Of a DNA stretch of 64,000 nt, positions 45,971 through 55,133 are shown piece by piece. A model generated the notes under the pieces. That model was not told where the DNA came from. It made no database searches and saw only the letters and a list, made by a program, of their open reading frames with translations. Every line of letters starts with the position of its first letter. Position 1 is the stretch's first letter. Source of the stretch: Microbulbifer sp. MKSA007 (GTDB lineage: Bacteria > Pseudomonadota > Gammaproteobacteria > Pseudomonadales > Cellvibrionaceae); the NCBI GenBank assembly GCA_032615215.1, contig CP128433.1, forward strand, positions 1,757,501 through 1,821,500, written 5' to 3'. A program made the translations under genes and the position numbers.

Positions 45971-46570
45971 CCACCAAATACTGGGGCTTCCAATAACATA
46001 TCGGTCAAAGCTATTGGTGTGGTTAAAAAGTGCATGGAGAGCCAGAAGCCCACCCAGGGAATGGCCCACTAGGGTTTCGTCTTCTTCATTACCTTTAAAA
46101 TTATTATTGATAAAGGGTTTGAGTTCCTCTTCGATAAACTCAAGAAAGTGATCGGCGCCTCCACCTAGTTCGGCACCTTTGATTACACCAGGCACGGGGG
46201 TGAAATCCATTACTCGCTGGGCGAAATTCGGGCTGTCAAAAGCGTGGGAGATACCTACCAGAATTACAGGGGGCATTTTGACATTGCCAAACTCATCGGG
46301 AACCTGTTCCTGAAGAAGGTTAGGGGCTGTCATAGGGAAATGCAGAAAGCCATCGGTCATATAAATGACTGGATAGCGATCGGTGTTTTCCGGGGTGTAC
46401 GAGAGAGGCAGCATTATGTCGATAACGTACTCACGCTCTAGTAAATCAGAGTAAAAGTTGTAGGACAGTATCCCCGGGCGGGTGAAAGTTGTGGGTTCGG
46501 CACTGCCGGCTGCTGCCAGCTGGCAACAGGTACTAAGAATACCTATCACTAATAATCTAATTATTTTCAT
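45671..46570 (-). CDS. Exported alpha/beta-hydrolase (putative esterase)
   Basis: 299 aa. Signal peptide MKIIRLLVIGILSTCCQLAAA. It belongs to the putative-esterase (IroE/Fes/antigen 85-like) branch of alpha/beta hydrolases, with nucleophile S171 in VGHSLGGLLALHALF, a GSPSIWWAD strand, and a C-terminal His in DNENHGSV. Such enzymes hydrolyse esters including siderophores and sugar esters; the substrate is not known. AGGGA precedes the ATG. Its 3' third is duplicated at 35809-36117, so this is the surviving full copy. Confidence 0.85.
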   Translation of the reverse strand: MKIIRLLVIGILSTCCQLAAAGSAEPTTFTRPGILSYNFYSDLLEREYVIDIMLPLSYTPENTDRYPVIYMTDGFLHFPMTAPNLLQEQVPDEFGNVKMPPVILVGISHAFDSPNFAQRVMDFTPVPGVIKGAELGGGADHFLEFIEEELKPFINNNFKGNEEDETLVGHSLGGLLALHALFNHTNSFDRYVIGSPSIWWADKQILDSELAYAERNADLGKSVYLFIGGEETCSEIDSVCAVKDFSQLVKRLKSRNYNSLTLRKRVFDNENHGSVVNPGYDRGIEKVFKAKALPRKYSF

Positions 46571-46816
46571 TGCTATCCCTGAGGGGCGCTGAAACTTACC
46601 TGTTATCGCCCTGCTTACTAGAGGTATCTATATGGAAGCCTAACAGATAGGTAAAGGGAATCGCTAGCTGGGGAGGGGGTTACTGCCGCAGGAATCACTC
46701 TGCATCGCAAGTTTTTGCTCAAGAAGTGGTGGTAATCACAGAAATAGGGATATTGCACTTGGGAACCACGCCCACTAGAAAGAGGATGGGCGGGAAGGGG
46801 ATGTCCCCTCCCTGGC

Positions 46817-47749
46817 TCAGGCAATGACGTTTTTAGTGTTGTATAGGTGCTGGGCCATCCGCAGGGAGCCGACTTCACCGGATCTTCCCACTAGTTTTGG
46901 TGCAACGATATACCGTTCAATATTACTTTCTGAGACTTGAGGAAAGTAACCACCGGCTAAGGCTAGGAATTTTTGTCTTACACGGTTGAATAGGTGCGCC
47001 TGTATCATCACTCCACCCCCCAGTATGATCCGCTGTGGTGAATAGCAGCTGGTAAGGTTGACACACATAGTGGCCAGATACTCCGCCTCCAGGTCCCAGG
47101 CCGGATGATGTTGTTCGAGGTGTTGGCCACGCAGTCCCCAACGTTCCTCTATCGCAGGACCTGAGGCCAGTCCTTCAAGGCAGTTGTTATGAAATGGGCA
47201 GTTGCCTTTAAAAGAATCCTTTTGGCTGTCTCTAGGCATCAACATATGCCCAATTTCCGGGTGCATAGATCCATTGATCAGCTGCCCGTCGATCATAATG
47301 CCGGCGCCGATGCCGGTACCGATGGTGACGTAGACAAAGTTCTTTACATCTGTAGCGGCGCCGCAGAGGTGCTCTCCAAGGGCGGCGCCATTAACATCTG
47401 TATCGAAAGCAACTGGTACCGACAGGGCTTGGCTGAAGTAGCCAGCCATATTGGTATTGGACCAGCCAGCTTTAGGTGTTTGGGTGATATAGCCATAGTA
47501 GGCGGATTCTGGGTCCAGGTTTACCGGGCCAAAGCTGGCTATGCCCAGCGCAGAAACAGTGCCGTGGCGCTGACTGCTTTCGTGAAAAAACTGAGCGACC
47601 TTGGATAGCGTATGTTCTGGGTCGGTGGTTGGGAAGCTGGCTCGCTCACGGATGTCATTAATCCCAGCGGCTACCACACAGTTAAATTTGGTACCACCGG
47701 CTTCAATTCCGCCGAGCAAGGTATCTACCGCATTGCCTTGCATTTCCAT
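46817..47749 (-). CDS. ROK-family fructokinase
   Basis: 310 aa. The N-terminal phosphate loop is GGIEAGGTKFNCVV, the catalytic Asp lies in AFDTDVNGAALGE, the ROK nucleotide motif is VTIGTGIGAGI, and the zinc-binding segment is CPFHNNCLEGLASGPAIEERWG. This is the Mak/ScrK-type fructokinase form of ROK kinases rather than a glucokinase. It would phosphorylate fructose released by the beta-fructosidase encoded 3 kb upstream. GGGGAG precedes the start at 47749. A terminator (47853-47890) separates it from the receptor gene, so it may have its own promoter. Confidence 0.85.
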   Translation of the reverse strand: MEMQGNAVDTLLGGIEAGGTKFNCVVAAGINDIRERASFPTTDPEHTLSKVAQFFHESSQRHGTVSALGIASFGPVNLDPESAYYGYITQTPKAGWSNTNMAGYFSQALSVPVAFDTDVNGAALGEHLCGAATDVKNFVYVTIGTGIGAGIMIDGQLINGSMHPEIGHMLMPRDSQKDSFKGNCPFHNNCLEGLASGPAIEERWGLRGQHLEQHHPAWDLEAEYLATMCVNLTSCYSPQRIILGGGVMIQAHLFNRVRQKFLALAGGYFPQVSESNIERYIVAPKLVGRSGEVGSLRMAQHLYNTKNVIA

Positions 47750-47852
47750 CCTAATCCGCTCCCCGGGTTACATAAGTTATTCGTATTATCAGTTGATGGT
47801 TGCTGAACTTACACCACTGATAGTTTATAGCTGGTTATATTGTTTCTGAAAG

Positions 47853-47890
47853 AAAAAAACCGAGCGCCGGTGGGGGCCAGACGCTCGGGG
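47853..47890 (-). terminator. Rho-independent terminator of the TonB receptor gene
   Basis: On the minus strand CCGAGCG (47882-47888 region) pairs with CGCTCGG (47860-47866 region) across a GC-rich loop and is followed by seven T residues, 58 bases after the stop at 47948. Confidence 0.9.
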
Positions 47891-47947
47891 TTTGCAAAGC
47901 TATGGGCAGAACTGCAAACCACTTACTAGAGTAGGGAAGAACAACGA

Positions 47948-50470
47948 TCAAAAAGCGTAATTGAAACTGACACTTGTGGAGCGGCCACTGATAGCCCGTC
48001 CGCGTACTATGTCTCCAACTTCTGCGTAAGACTCTTCAACTTCGGTGACAACAAATTCATCGGTAAGGTTGTTTACATTAAAGGAAACGGTAAGGTCTTC
48101 TGTCAGGTAATAAGAACCAAACAGATTGACCAGGACATAACCTTCCTGTTTCAACTGGTTGGAGTCAGAAACAAAATATTCTGTAGACCCTTGGAGGCTT
48201 GCACCAAATGTAAAGTCATCGCCAAAGTTATATTGCGGTGTAATCGTGTAAATGAAATCAGCTTGGCGGCGCGGCGTATTACCTACGACAGAACTGTCGT
48301 TGGCATCTTTTGAAATTTCGGCGTCGGTCCAGGTGAGGTTTCCATTTACGGAAAAGTCTCCATAACTGTAGGCCGCTTCCAGCTCGATTCCTTGGGCTTC
48401 ATACTCGCGTACAAACGTTAAGCCGCTAGTGATTTCTGCGTTGGTCTCTTCAGTGACCGTATTGAAGTAAGTTGCAAAGAAATCCAGATCGCCGGTTGAG
48501 AGTTTGTATCCAATTTCCAGCTGGTCCACAGAGTCGAAGCCATCGGTGGTGTCGGTTAGGCTTCCGTCACTGTTGAGGGCGCCGCTAATTTGTAGAAGCC
48601 GATCGGCAATTGCTCGGCCACCCTCGCTGTAGCGGGCAAAAATAGCCATGCTGTCGTTGAGAATATAATTTCCACCGAGAGAGAAAGAGGTGTTGTCTGC
48701 ATCGTAGTCAACGAGCTGGGTGGATCCATTGGCCATTGTGATGACGCCGCCGGTGAATCCAAAAGCATCGGAAGCGCTAGCACTTTCCACATCGCTGATA
48801 ATACCATCGCCATTCAGATCGTAGTCTGTATCACCACCGCAGCAGCTGGAAACCAGGGAGCCTTTGGCGTTGACCATATCGTGGCGGGCGCTGACATCGA
48901 AGGTAAAGTCGCCGATGTCGATCGCCACATTCATATAGGGTGCATAAGTTTCATATTCCAGGTCCCAGGCCCAGGAAAGAAAGCTTGCAGACCAGACCCC
49001 ATCATCTACCAGTACATCTCCGTTGGCATTGGCAGTTATGGTGAGGTTTTCAGAATTGCTGCCGTCAACAGTTTGAACTAGGGCATTCCAACTATTCCAG
49101 CTGGTTTTGATATTTTGGTTGGAGTAATAGAACCCACCGGAAACAACAATATTATCGCCAATTAATTTATCGACTTTAAAGTCGTTAACTATCAGACCCA
49201 AATCGTGTATTTCTGTATCAAAGAGCAGGTCGACATAGGCGAGGCCTTCGGCCTCTTCACCATTGGCATAAGCCACCGTTGTGCCGGCGCTACAGTCTAT
49301 GGCCTCTCCGCTACTGCCTACGGCATTTGCACAAATGGTATCAGCCATATCCTGTGTGGATTGTGGTCCGTAATCGCCGAAAGTATCGGTAAAGGGGGAA
49401 ATAAAGCTGCCGCTAACATCAGAAATTCTGAATTTGTCGGTAACAGTCCAGCCATCATTAAATTCGAATTTGGTTTCAAAGCCATAGGCTTCCACCAGTG
49501 ATTCGATACCGTCGGATAAGTCGCGGGTTACCGGATTGCCGTAGGCATCAAAAGTGGAAATGTATCGATAATTATCGGAATGCAGGGTTTGGCTGCTGGC
49601 ATCGAAGTTGGCAACCGTGCCGAATTCACCATCGCCTTTATAGGTTACAGGGCCAGGAAGATAAGTTGTTACCCGGTCATCGAGATGTTTGTAATAGAGG
49701 CGGACATAACCGTTATCAAACTCTTTGGTGAGGTTGGCCTTGAGTTGGCCGCCGGAATCCCCATCAAAGCCGGTCTCGCGGATGCCTTCCCCCTCTCTTA
49801 AAAATCCGCCGACATAGAATCGCAAAGAATCATTCAAGTGGTGGCCATAGCCAAAGTCCAGGCGGGATTCATCGTAGTCCGCACCAAACGAAAGTCCTAC
49901 ATTACCACCTTCTTCTTCGCCGGTATTGCTGATCATATTGATCACACCGCCAGGGGAATTACTGGCAAAGGTGGAGGCAGAGCCGCCGCGTACGCTTTCT
50001 ATACGTGCGAGAGAGGAGTCGGTGCGAACAAAGTTGTCAGTGTTACCGAAATTAATATCGCCGTATTCTAATACAGGCAATCCGTCTTCTTGGATTTGCA
50101 TATATTTGGAGCCGCCAGTTGCCAGGGGAATACCCCTAACGGTGATATTTGCATTGCCGCCGCCACCGGAGGATTCCGCCCGAATACCGGGTAAGCTGCG
50201 GAACAGCTCTGCGGTAGAGCGCGGGGCGTACTTCGCCATTTCCTCAGTGTCCAGTGCACTAACGGATACGCTGGATTCCATCTTGGTAACCGGTCGGGCG
50301 GTTGCGGTAACCATCACCTCTTCAATTTCCGGCATTTCCTCAGCTGTTGCCGGTACCGCAACGCTGGAGGCCATGGCAACTGCCAGGGCTATGGAGTGTG
50401 GTTTAAAGTGTTTCTGTGTCTCTGAACCTGCTTGGAAGCCCTCTGCAATCACGGCGCTCTCCTCAATCAT
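47948..50470 (-). CDS. TonB-dependent outer-membrane receptor (sugar uptake)
   Basis: 840 aa. N-terminal signal region, then a likely TonB box (EEVMVTATA), a plug domain (about 60-180; NITVRGIP, RIESVRGGSASTFASNSPGGVINMIS) and a 22-strand barrel ending in FNYAF. It imports a ligand across the outer membrane with energy from TonB. The neighbouring beta-fructosidase, fructokinase and SSS symporter point to sucrose or a fructo-oligosaccharide, not a siderophore. A GTG at 50452 with GAGGAG upstream may be the real start. A palindromic operator lies 98 bases upstream (50568-50590). Confidence 0.9.
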   Translation of the reverse strand: MIEESAVIAEGFQAGSETQKHFKPHSIALAVAMASSVAVPATAEEMPEIEEVMVTATARPVTKMESSVSVSALDTEEMAKYAPRSTAELFRSLPGIRAESSGGGGNANITVRGIPLATGGSKYMQIQEDGLPVLEYGDINFGNTDNFVRTDSSLARIESVRGGSASTFASNSPGGVINMISNTGEEEGGNVGLSFGADYDESRLDFGYGHHLNDSLRFYVGGFLREGEGIRETGFDGDSGGQLKANLTKEFDNGYVRLYYKHLDDRVTTYLPGPVTYKGDGEFGTVANFDASSQTLHSDNYRYISTFDAYGNPVTRDLSDGIESLVEAYGFETKFEFNDGWTVTDKFRISDVSGSFISPFTDTFGDYGPQSTQDMADTICANAVGSSGEAIDCSAGTTVAYANGEEAEGLAYVDLLFDTEIHDLGLIVNDFKVDKLIGDNIVVSGGFYYSNQNIKTSWNSWNALVQTVDGSNSENLTITANANGDVLVDDGVWSASFLSWAWDLEYETYAPYMNVAIDIGDFTFDVSARHDMVNAKGSLVSSCCGGDTDYDLNGDGIISDVESASASDAFGFTGGVITMANGSTQLVDYDADNTSFSLGGNYILNDSMAIFARYSEGGRAIADRLLQISGALNSDGSLTDTTDGFDSVDQLEIGYKLSTGDLDFFATYFNTVTEETNAEITSGLTFVREYEAQGIELEAAYSYGDFSVNGNLTWTDAEISKDANDSSVVGNTPRRQADFIYTITPQYNFGDDFTFGASLQGSTEYFVSDSNQLKQEGYVLVNLFGSYYLTEDLTVSFNVNNLTDEFVVTEVEESYAEVGDIVRGRAISGRSTSVSFNYAF

Positions 50471-50567
50471 CTCTTATGGTTATTAGATTTTTCACGGCCC
50501 GTTCTCTGCGGGCTCGAGACTCTCTTCCTGTTACCGCATGGGTGGGACCTCTCCCCGCGAACACATT
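50471..50567 (-). promoter_or_regulatory. Leader of the TonB receptor gene
   Basis: About 100 bases between the operator and the start codon; promoter elements are presumed here but I see no sharp -35/-10 pair. Confidence 0.4.
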
Positions 50568-50590
50568 TATTAAATCACTGTGGTTTAATA
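50568..50590. promoter_or_regulatory. ROK repressor operator, copy 1
   Basis: Half-site TATTAAATCAC, central T, then the inverse half-site with one mismatch (GTGGTTTAATA). Nearly identical to the operator at 53306-53328. It lies upstream of the TonB receptor gene. Confidence 0.75.
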
Positions 50591-50805
50591 AAGGCAATAC
50601 GAAAATTTGCAGAATTTACGCAGTGGAATCAGCAAATAGATAAGTAAACCAAGGGGAAGTAGTGATTTTCGCGGTATCGATCTTTGCTTTTGGTGACAGC
50701 GCTGCTTGTCTTTCTAAGTAGCACTGGTTGCGGGAGAAGGGGATAAGGGGCAGTAGATGCTTCTGGTGAGCATCTACCTAAGGATTTGGTTGCGATTCCT
50801 GCCTG
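50591..50805 (-). terminator. Hairpin 3' of the beta-fructosidase gene
   Basis: GTAGATGC (50753-50760) and GCATCTAC (50770-50777) form an 8-bp stem 30-50 bases after the stop at 50806. It lacks a T tract. The rest of this gap (50591-50752) is receptor promoter sequence. Confidence 0.45.
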
Positions 50806-51792
50806 CTAGTCTTTGGCCAATTCCAGTTGTCCATCGTCCATAAACTCGATGCGTTTGGGGTCGCAGATACCGCCGATAAAGTTGCCCTCGGCATCGTCCC
50901 TATTAAAAGCCAGCAGATACCAATGTTGGTCCGGCCCCTGGATAACCCGGCCGGAATAGAGTGATCCCTGCTGGTCTGCGCCGATAAAGCCATCTCCAAC
51001 CACTTCGTATGGGCCATTCAGATCATCGGCGATAAAATATTTTGTGCCAGTCAGTGGTGTACCCTGCATGGATTGTCGATGGGCAGCGCTGTGGAACTTT
51101 GTCGATACTGAGCAGAATAAGTAGTAGCGGCCATGGATGTATTCAATTTGCGGTACTTCCATTTCGCCATACCAGCCGGGAGCCAGTACCGGTTGCCCCA
51201 CTTTCCAGTGAATTAAGTCCGTTGAACTGGCATAGCCAACTGCGCCACGCCCATCAGGGCTGCCCTGGTTACAGCGCGCAGTGAGATACATATGGTAGAG
51301 ATTCTGCGTGGGGTCTTTAACGATCCATGGGTCACGCCAGGATGCATCGTGCCAATATTCAAGGTTCAGGCCATCGTAGAAATTGGGATCTAATTCCACC
51401 AGGGGGTTGTTGGGGTGTTTTTCCCAGTGTAATAAGTCCTTGGAAGTTGCCAGGCAGACCCGCTGAATCAGGCCTTTCTCCGAGTATTTAGTACCGGTAT
51501 AAAACATATACCAGGTATTGCCTTCTCTGTGTACACAGCCGGTCCAGGTAGTGTAAGAGTCTGCAGCTTCCTCACTGGCGGTTGCAGTTCGAGGTGAGGG
51601 TTTTAATGCATCCTGGAGCGTTGTCCAATGAATAAGGTCCGTAGAAACGGCATGACCGACAGATACATTCCAATGGCGCAGCTCAGGATCGCCCAGTGAT
51701 TTATCGGCTTGAAGGTAAAATACATGGTACTGGTCGCCGTCCTGCGCGAACCAAAAATCCCATACCCATTTATTATCGAGATTAAATGCCAT
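50806..51792 (-). CDS. Beta-fructosidase-superfamily glycosidase (GH32/GH68-like)
   Basis: 328 aa, a single five-bladed beta-propeller without the C-terminal beta-sandwich of typical invertases. The three acidic residues of the GH-J clan are visible: D12 in WVWDFWF, D154 in SWRDPWIV and E212 in GEMEVPQIE. No signal peptide, so it acts in the cytoplasm on imported sucrose or fructo-oligosaccharide. The motif set lies between GH32 and GH68, so I give the superfamily only. GAGG precedes the start. It is on the same strand as the ROK regulator upstream and the receptor downstream. Confidence 0.82.
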   Translation of the reverse strand: MAFNLDNKWVWDFWFAQDGDQYHVFYLQADKSLGDPELRHWNVSVGHAVSTDLIHWTTLQDALKPSPRTATASEEAADSYTTWTGCVHREGNTWYMFYTGTKYSEKGLIQRVCLATSKDLLHWEKHPNNPLVELDPNFYDGLNLEYWHDASWRDPWIVKDPTQNLYHMYLTARCNQGSPDGRGAVGYASSTDLIHWKVGQPVLAPGWYGEMEVPQIEYIHGRYYLFCSVSTKFHSAAHRQSMQGTPLTGTKYFIADDLNGPYEVVGDGFIGADQQGSLYSGRVIQGPDQHWYLLAFNRDDAEGNFIGGICDPKRIEFMDDGQLELAKD

Positions 51793-51906
51793 GATATTTA
51801 CCTCATTAGTGCTGATTGGAAATTTGCCGGTGAGTTATTACTTTGATTATTCTTAAGGAGCACAGAGTTATTTTTATGCTTTTCTGGGGTTCCAATTAAG
51901 GCGCAA

Positions 51907-53127
51907 TCAGGTAGATATTCTTCCTGGTATTCCGCCCTTTAATAGAACTGTTTTATCCGGTGCAAAAATTGAGTAAAAAGGCAGAATCGCACCGCCTGTG
52001 GCGATAGCGTCGACTCCAATTTTTCCACTGACAATTTTGGGCGCAAATACACCTGAAGGCGCCACCTGCTTTATTCTGCGAGAAATCATTTCGACCAGTT
52101 CGTCTAATAAAAAGCGGGGTAAATGCGCATCGACAATAATAGCCTCCAGGTCCAGCACGCTGATTGCCGATAGAAATGCATAAACCAGCGCATCTGCACA
52201 GTCGTCCAGCCATTCTTGGATCTGAGGGCGGGCCTGGTCCATCACTGTTTCAAGTTCGGAAGTGCTGGTAATTTCGATGCCGCACTCTCGTAAATGTCTG
52301 CGCAGCCCAAATAGTGAAGCGCGATTGAGGAGTAGCTCAAATGCCCCTTGATTTTCAGGGGTGCTGCTAAGTTTTGAGGGGGGCACTGGCAGGGAAACCA
52401 GGTTGCCCGCATTGCCATGGACGCCGGTTTCCAGGCTGCCATTTAATACCAGGCCTCCACCGATAAAGGTCCCGATATAAACGTAGAGAAAATTGGATAT
52501 GTCCTGGCCATTGCCAAACTGCAATTCAGCAACAGCAGCAGCGGAACAGTCGTTCTCGAAGAAAACCGGCAGGTGTGTGCGCTGAGCAACTTCTTCAGCA
52601 AAGTTAATTTCTTTCCACTGGGCCGCGAGCTCTTTGCTCATATTGAGCTCTTCGGTCCAAGCGCCGATAAACCAGGGCATAGCGATACCCACGCCCACTA
52701 GTTTCCCTCTGTCTTTAGCGGGTAGGGTATCAGTAAGTGCCTGGAGGCCCGATTCAATTTTTGCCAATAAAAATTCGGGCTCCGGGAATTCAAACTCGTG
52801 GCAAATTTTCTTTAGTACTGTGCCACCAAAATCCATTAGTAGCAGCTCGATATTGCGCCGTCCCACCTTGATGCCGACAGAGTAAGCACCAGTAGGGTTA
52901 ATAACGTACATAATCGAGGGTTGGCCTTTGCCGCCCAGTCGGCGCCCCTCTCGCATTACCAGCCCTGCGCTTTCCAAATCATCGACAATCCGGGTAACCG
53001 CCTGAGCGGTGAGGTCAGTTTGGCGCGCTAGGTCGGACTTGGAGGCTGCGCCAGTCTTCCGCAGGGTTGTAAGCACCACTCGCTCGTTATAACGGCGTAA
53101 ACCACTGGAATTGCTACCTTTACCCAT
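51907..53127 (-). CDS. ROK-family transcriptional repressor
   Basis: About 406 aa. N-terminal winged helix (VVLTTLRKTGAASKSDLARQTDLTAQAVTRIVDDLESAGLVMREG), then a ROK sugar-kinase-like domain that binds the effector. The zinc-binding cysteine motif usual in ROK proteins is absent (GNAGNLVSLPVP at that place), as in some NagC/XylR branches. I chose the ATG at 53127, preceded by AGGGGG; GTG 53166 is possible. It likely binds the AATTAAATCAC palindromes at 53306 (divergent promoter with the symporter) and 50568 and is released by a fructose-derived sugar. Confidence 0.87.
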   Translation of the reverse strand: MGKGSNSSGLRRYNERVVLTTLRKTGAASKSDLARQTDLTAQAVTRIVDDLESAGLVMREGRRLGGKGQPSIMYVINPTGAYSVGIKVGRRNIELLLMDFGGTVLKKICHEFEFPEPEFLLAKIESGLQALTDTLPAKDRGKLVGVGIAMPWFIGAWTEELNMSKELAAQWKEINFAEEVAQRTHLPVFFENDCSAAAVAELQFGNGQDISNFLYVYIGTFIGGGLVLNGSLETGVHGNAGNLVSLPVPPSKLSSTPENQGAFELLLNRASLFGLRRHLRECGIEITSTSELETVMDQARPQIQEWLDDCADALVYAFLSAISVLDLEAIIVDAHLPRFLLDELVEMISRRIKQVAPSGVFAPKIVSGKIGVDAIATGGAILPFYSIFAPDKTVLLKGGIPGRIST

Positions 53128-53305
53128 CCGTGCCCCCTGAGATGAAACGTGATCTGATCCGGCCACTGATTGTCCGATTCTATTGTTAAAAGTGTAACTT
53201 TAAAGCCTTTGCTTAGTCTATTGACTTCGTTGGTACTAAGATCAGAGTTTATATAACCTATTGATTAATATAACTTTTTTTATTTGTTGAAGCTTGGCTT
53301 TACTT

Positions 53306-53328
53306 AATTAAATCACTGTGATTTAATT
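53306..53328. promoter_or_regulatory. ROK repressor operator, copy 2 (perfect palindrome)
   Basis: Half-site AATTAAATCAC, a central T and the exact inverse half-site GTGATTTAATT: an 11-bp perfect palindrome. It lies between the divergent regulator and symporter genes, 61 bases upstream of the symporter start. Confidence 0.8.
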
Positions 53329-53388
53329 TTCGGCCAAGTTCAAGCAAATCATTCTAAAAATACGCTGCTAGCAGTGAACGAGGAAGTT

Positions 53389-54975
53389 ATGCCGGTCGAT
53401 TTTGGTCTCCACCCAGTCGATGCGACCATTCTGGTCGTCTATTTCGTTTTCACCATCGCCCTTGGGCTCTTCCTAAGTCGCCGCCACGATACTGCAGAGG
53501 ATTACTTCCTCGCTGGGAGGAAAATGGTATGGCCCTTGATTGGCTTATCCCTGTTCGCTTCCAATATATCGAGTACCACTTTGATCGGCTTAGCCGGAGA
53601 TGCTTACAGCACTGGCATAGCGGTCTTTAACTATGAGTGGATGGCGGCGGTTATCCTGGTTTTCTTTGCCGTTTTCTATCTGCCCACAATTCTTCGCTCG
53701 CGCATTTACACGATGCCGGAAATGCTTGAGCGTCGCTTTAACAGCACCGCGCGCACTTATTTTTCGGGATTGACTATTTTCCTGAATATTGTGGTTGATA
53801 CTGCAGGTAGCCTCTATGCAGGGGCCCTGGTAATGAAATTGATATTTCCTGAATTACCAATTTGGACCACGATTTCAATTTTGGCGGTGATCGCGGGTAT
53901 CTACACCATCTGTGGAGGTTTGGCTGCGGTTATTTATACCGACACCATTCAGGCGCTGCTGTTGATATTTGGTTCAATCCTGATCAGTATTTTTGCCCTG
54001 GATCGCGCAGGAGGTTGGGAAAATGTTGTATCCCAGGTCTCGGCGGAACAATTGAGTCTGATACGGCCCATTGGTGATTCGAGCGTACCCTGGTTGGGGC
54101 TAATTACGGGAGTCACTTTGCTGGGCTTTTATTTCTGGTGTACTAACCAATTTATGGTGCAAAGGGTACTCAGTGCAAAAGATGTTAATCACGGCCGCTG
54201 GGGAGCCTTATTTGCCGGTCTGCTCAAACTTCCCGTGCTGTTTATCATGGTTCTGCCTGGCACTATGGCGATTGTTATTTTCCCCGAGCTAGAGCGCGCA
54301 GATATGGTTTATCCCACTCTGTTATTTGAGCTGTTGCCTGTTGGTATCCTGGGGCTAGTGTTGGCAGGTTTTGTTGCTGCACTAATGTCACAAATTGATT
54401 CCACGCTTAATTCAGCTTCCACGCTGGTGACCATGGACTTTGTGCGGAAGTTTTTTCCGGGCCTAAACCAGCACCAGTTAATGCGTGTAGGTCAGCTGGT
54501 CACCTTTATCTTTATGATACTTGCCGTACTTTGGGCACCACAAATTGAGAGTTTTGGTTCCTTATTCCAGTATCTGCAGAAGGTACTTTCCTATGCAGTT
54601 CCCCCTGTACTGGCACTTTTCCTGATCGGATTCTTTTGGCGTGGTGCTAACTCCAAGGGAGCTATAGCTACTTTGCTGTTAGGCACCTTGGGCGGTGTTG
54701 GCCTCTTTTTTGTCAATGAAGTCTTCGACTGGACAAACTTACATTTCCTCTATATTGCTCCAATTTTATTTGTCTTCTGTTCACTGGTATTGGTGATTGC
54801 CAGCCTACTTTATCCTACTGAGATTAGCGAAGAAGCCAAATCTTTCACTTGGTCTAAAAGTGATTTTGACACTGAGACCGTATCCCTGAAAGCGCAGCCA
54901 CTATGGAAAAACTATCGAGTTCAGTCTGTGCTACTGCTTGTGGTTACTGCGTTGGTGGTGGGTTCGTTCTGGTAG
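53389..54975 (+). CDS. Sodium:solute (SSS/SGLT) symporter
   Basis: 528 aa with 13-14 membrane helices. It has the SSS signature region (DYFLAGRKMVWPLIGLSLFASNISSTTLIG and GFVAALMSQIDSTLNSASTLVTMDF). The group includes SGLT-type sugar/Na+ cotransporters. The locus suggests sucrose, fructose or a short fructan as cargo after TonB-dependent uptake. ATG 53389 has GAGGAA four bases upstream; the earlier GTG at 53374 lacks one. It diverges from the ROK repressor and its promoter contains the operator at 53306. Confidence 0.92.
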   Translation: MPVDFGLHPVDATILVVYFVFTIALGLFLSRRHDTAEDYFLAGRKMVWPLIGLSLFASNISSTTLIGLAGDAYSTGIAVFNYEWMAAVILVFFAVFYLPTILRSRIYTMPEMLERRFNSTARTYFSGLTIFLNIVVDTAGSLYAGALVMKLIFPELPIWTTISILAVIAGIYTICGGLAAVIYTDTIQALLLIFGSILISIFALDRAGGWENVVSQVSAEQLSLIRPIGDSSVPWLGLITGVTLLGFYFWCTNQFMVQRVLSAKDVNHGRWGALFAGLLKLPVLFIMVLPGTMAIVIFPELERADMVYPTLLFELLPVGILGLVLAGFVAALMSQIDSTLNSASTLVTMDFVRKFFPGLNQHQLMRVGQLVTFIFMILAVLWAPQIESFGSLFQYLQKVLSYAVPPVLALFLIGFFWRGANSKGAIATLLLGTLGGVGLFFVNEVFDWTNLHFLYIAPILFVFCSLVLVIASLLYPTEISEEAKSFTWSKSDFDTETVSLKAQPLWKNYRVQSVLLLVVTALVVGSFW

Positions 54976-55133
54976 CGCGAAGTCAGATTACTTCTATTTT
55001 TCACCCCACAGGATGGAAAACTTAAACAATAAAGGCAATACAGGAGGGTTGGACACGGACGAAGTTGACAAAAGGTTGTACTCAGATAGTTGTATCCGTT
55101 TAAAAGAATAATCTTATAAAGAAGGTGTTGACT

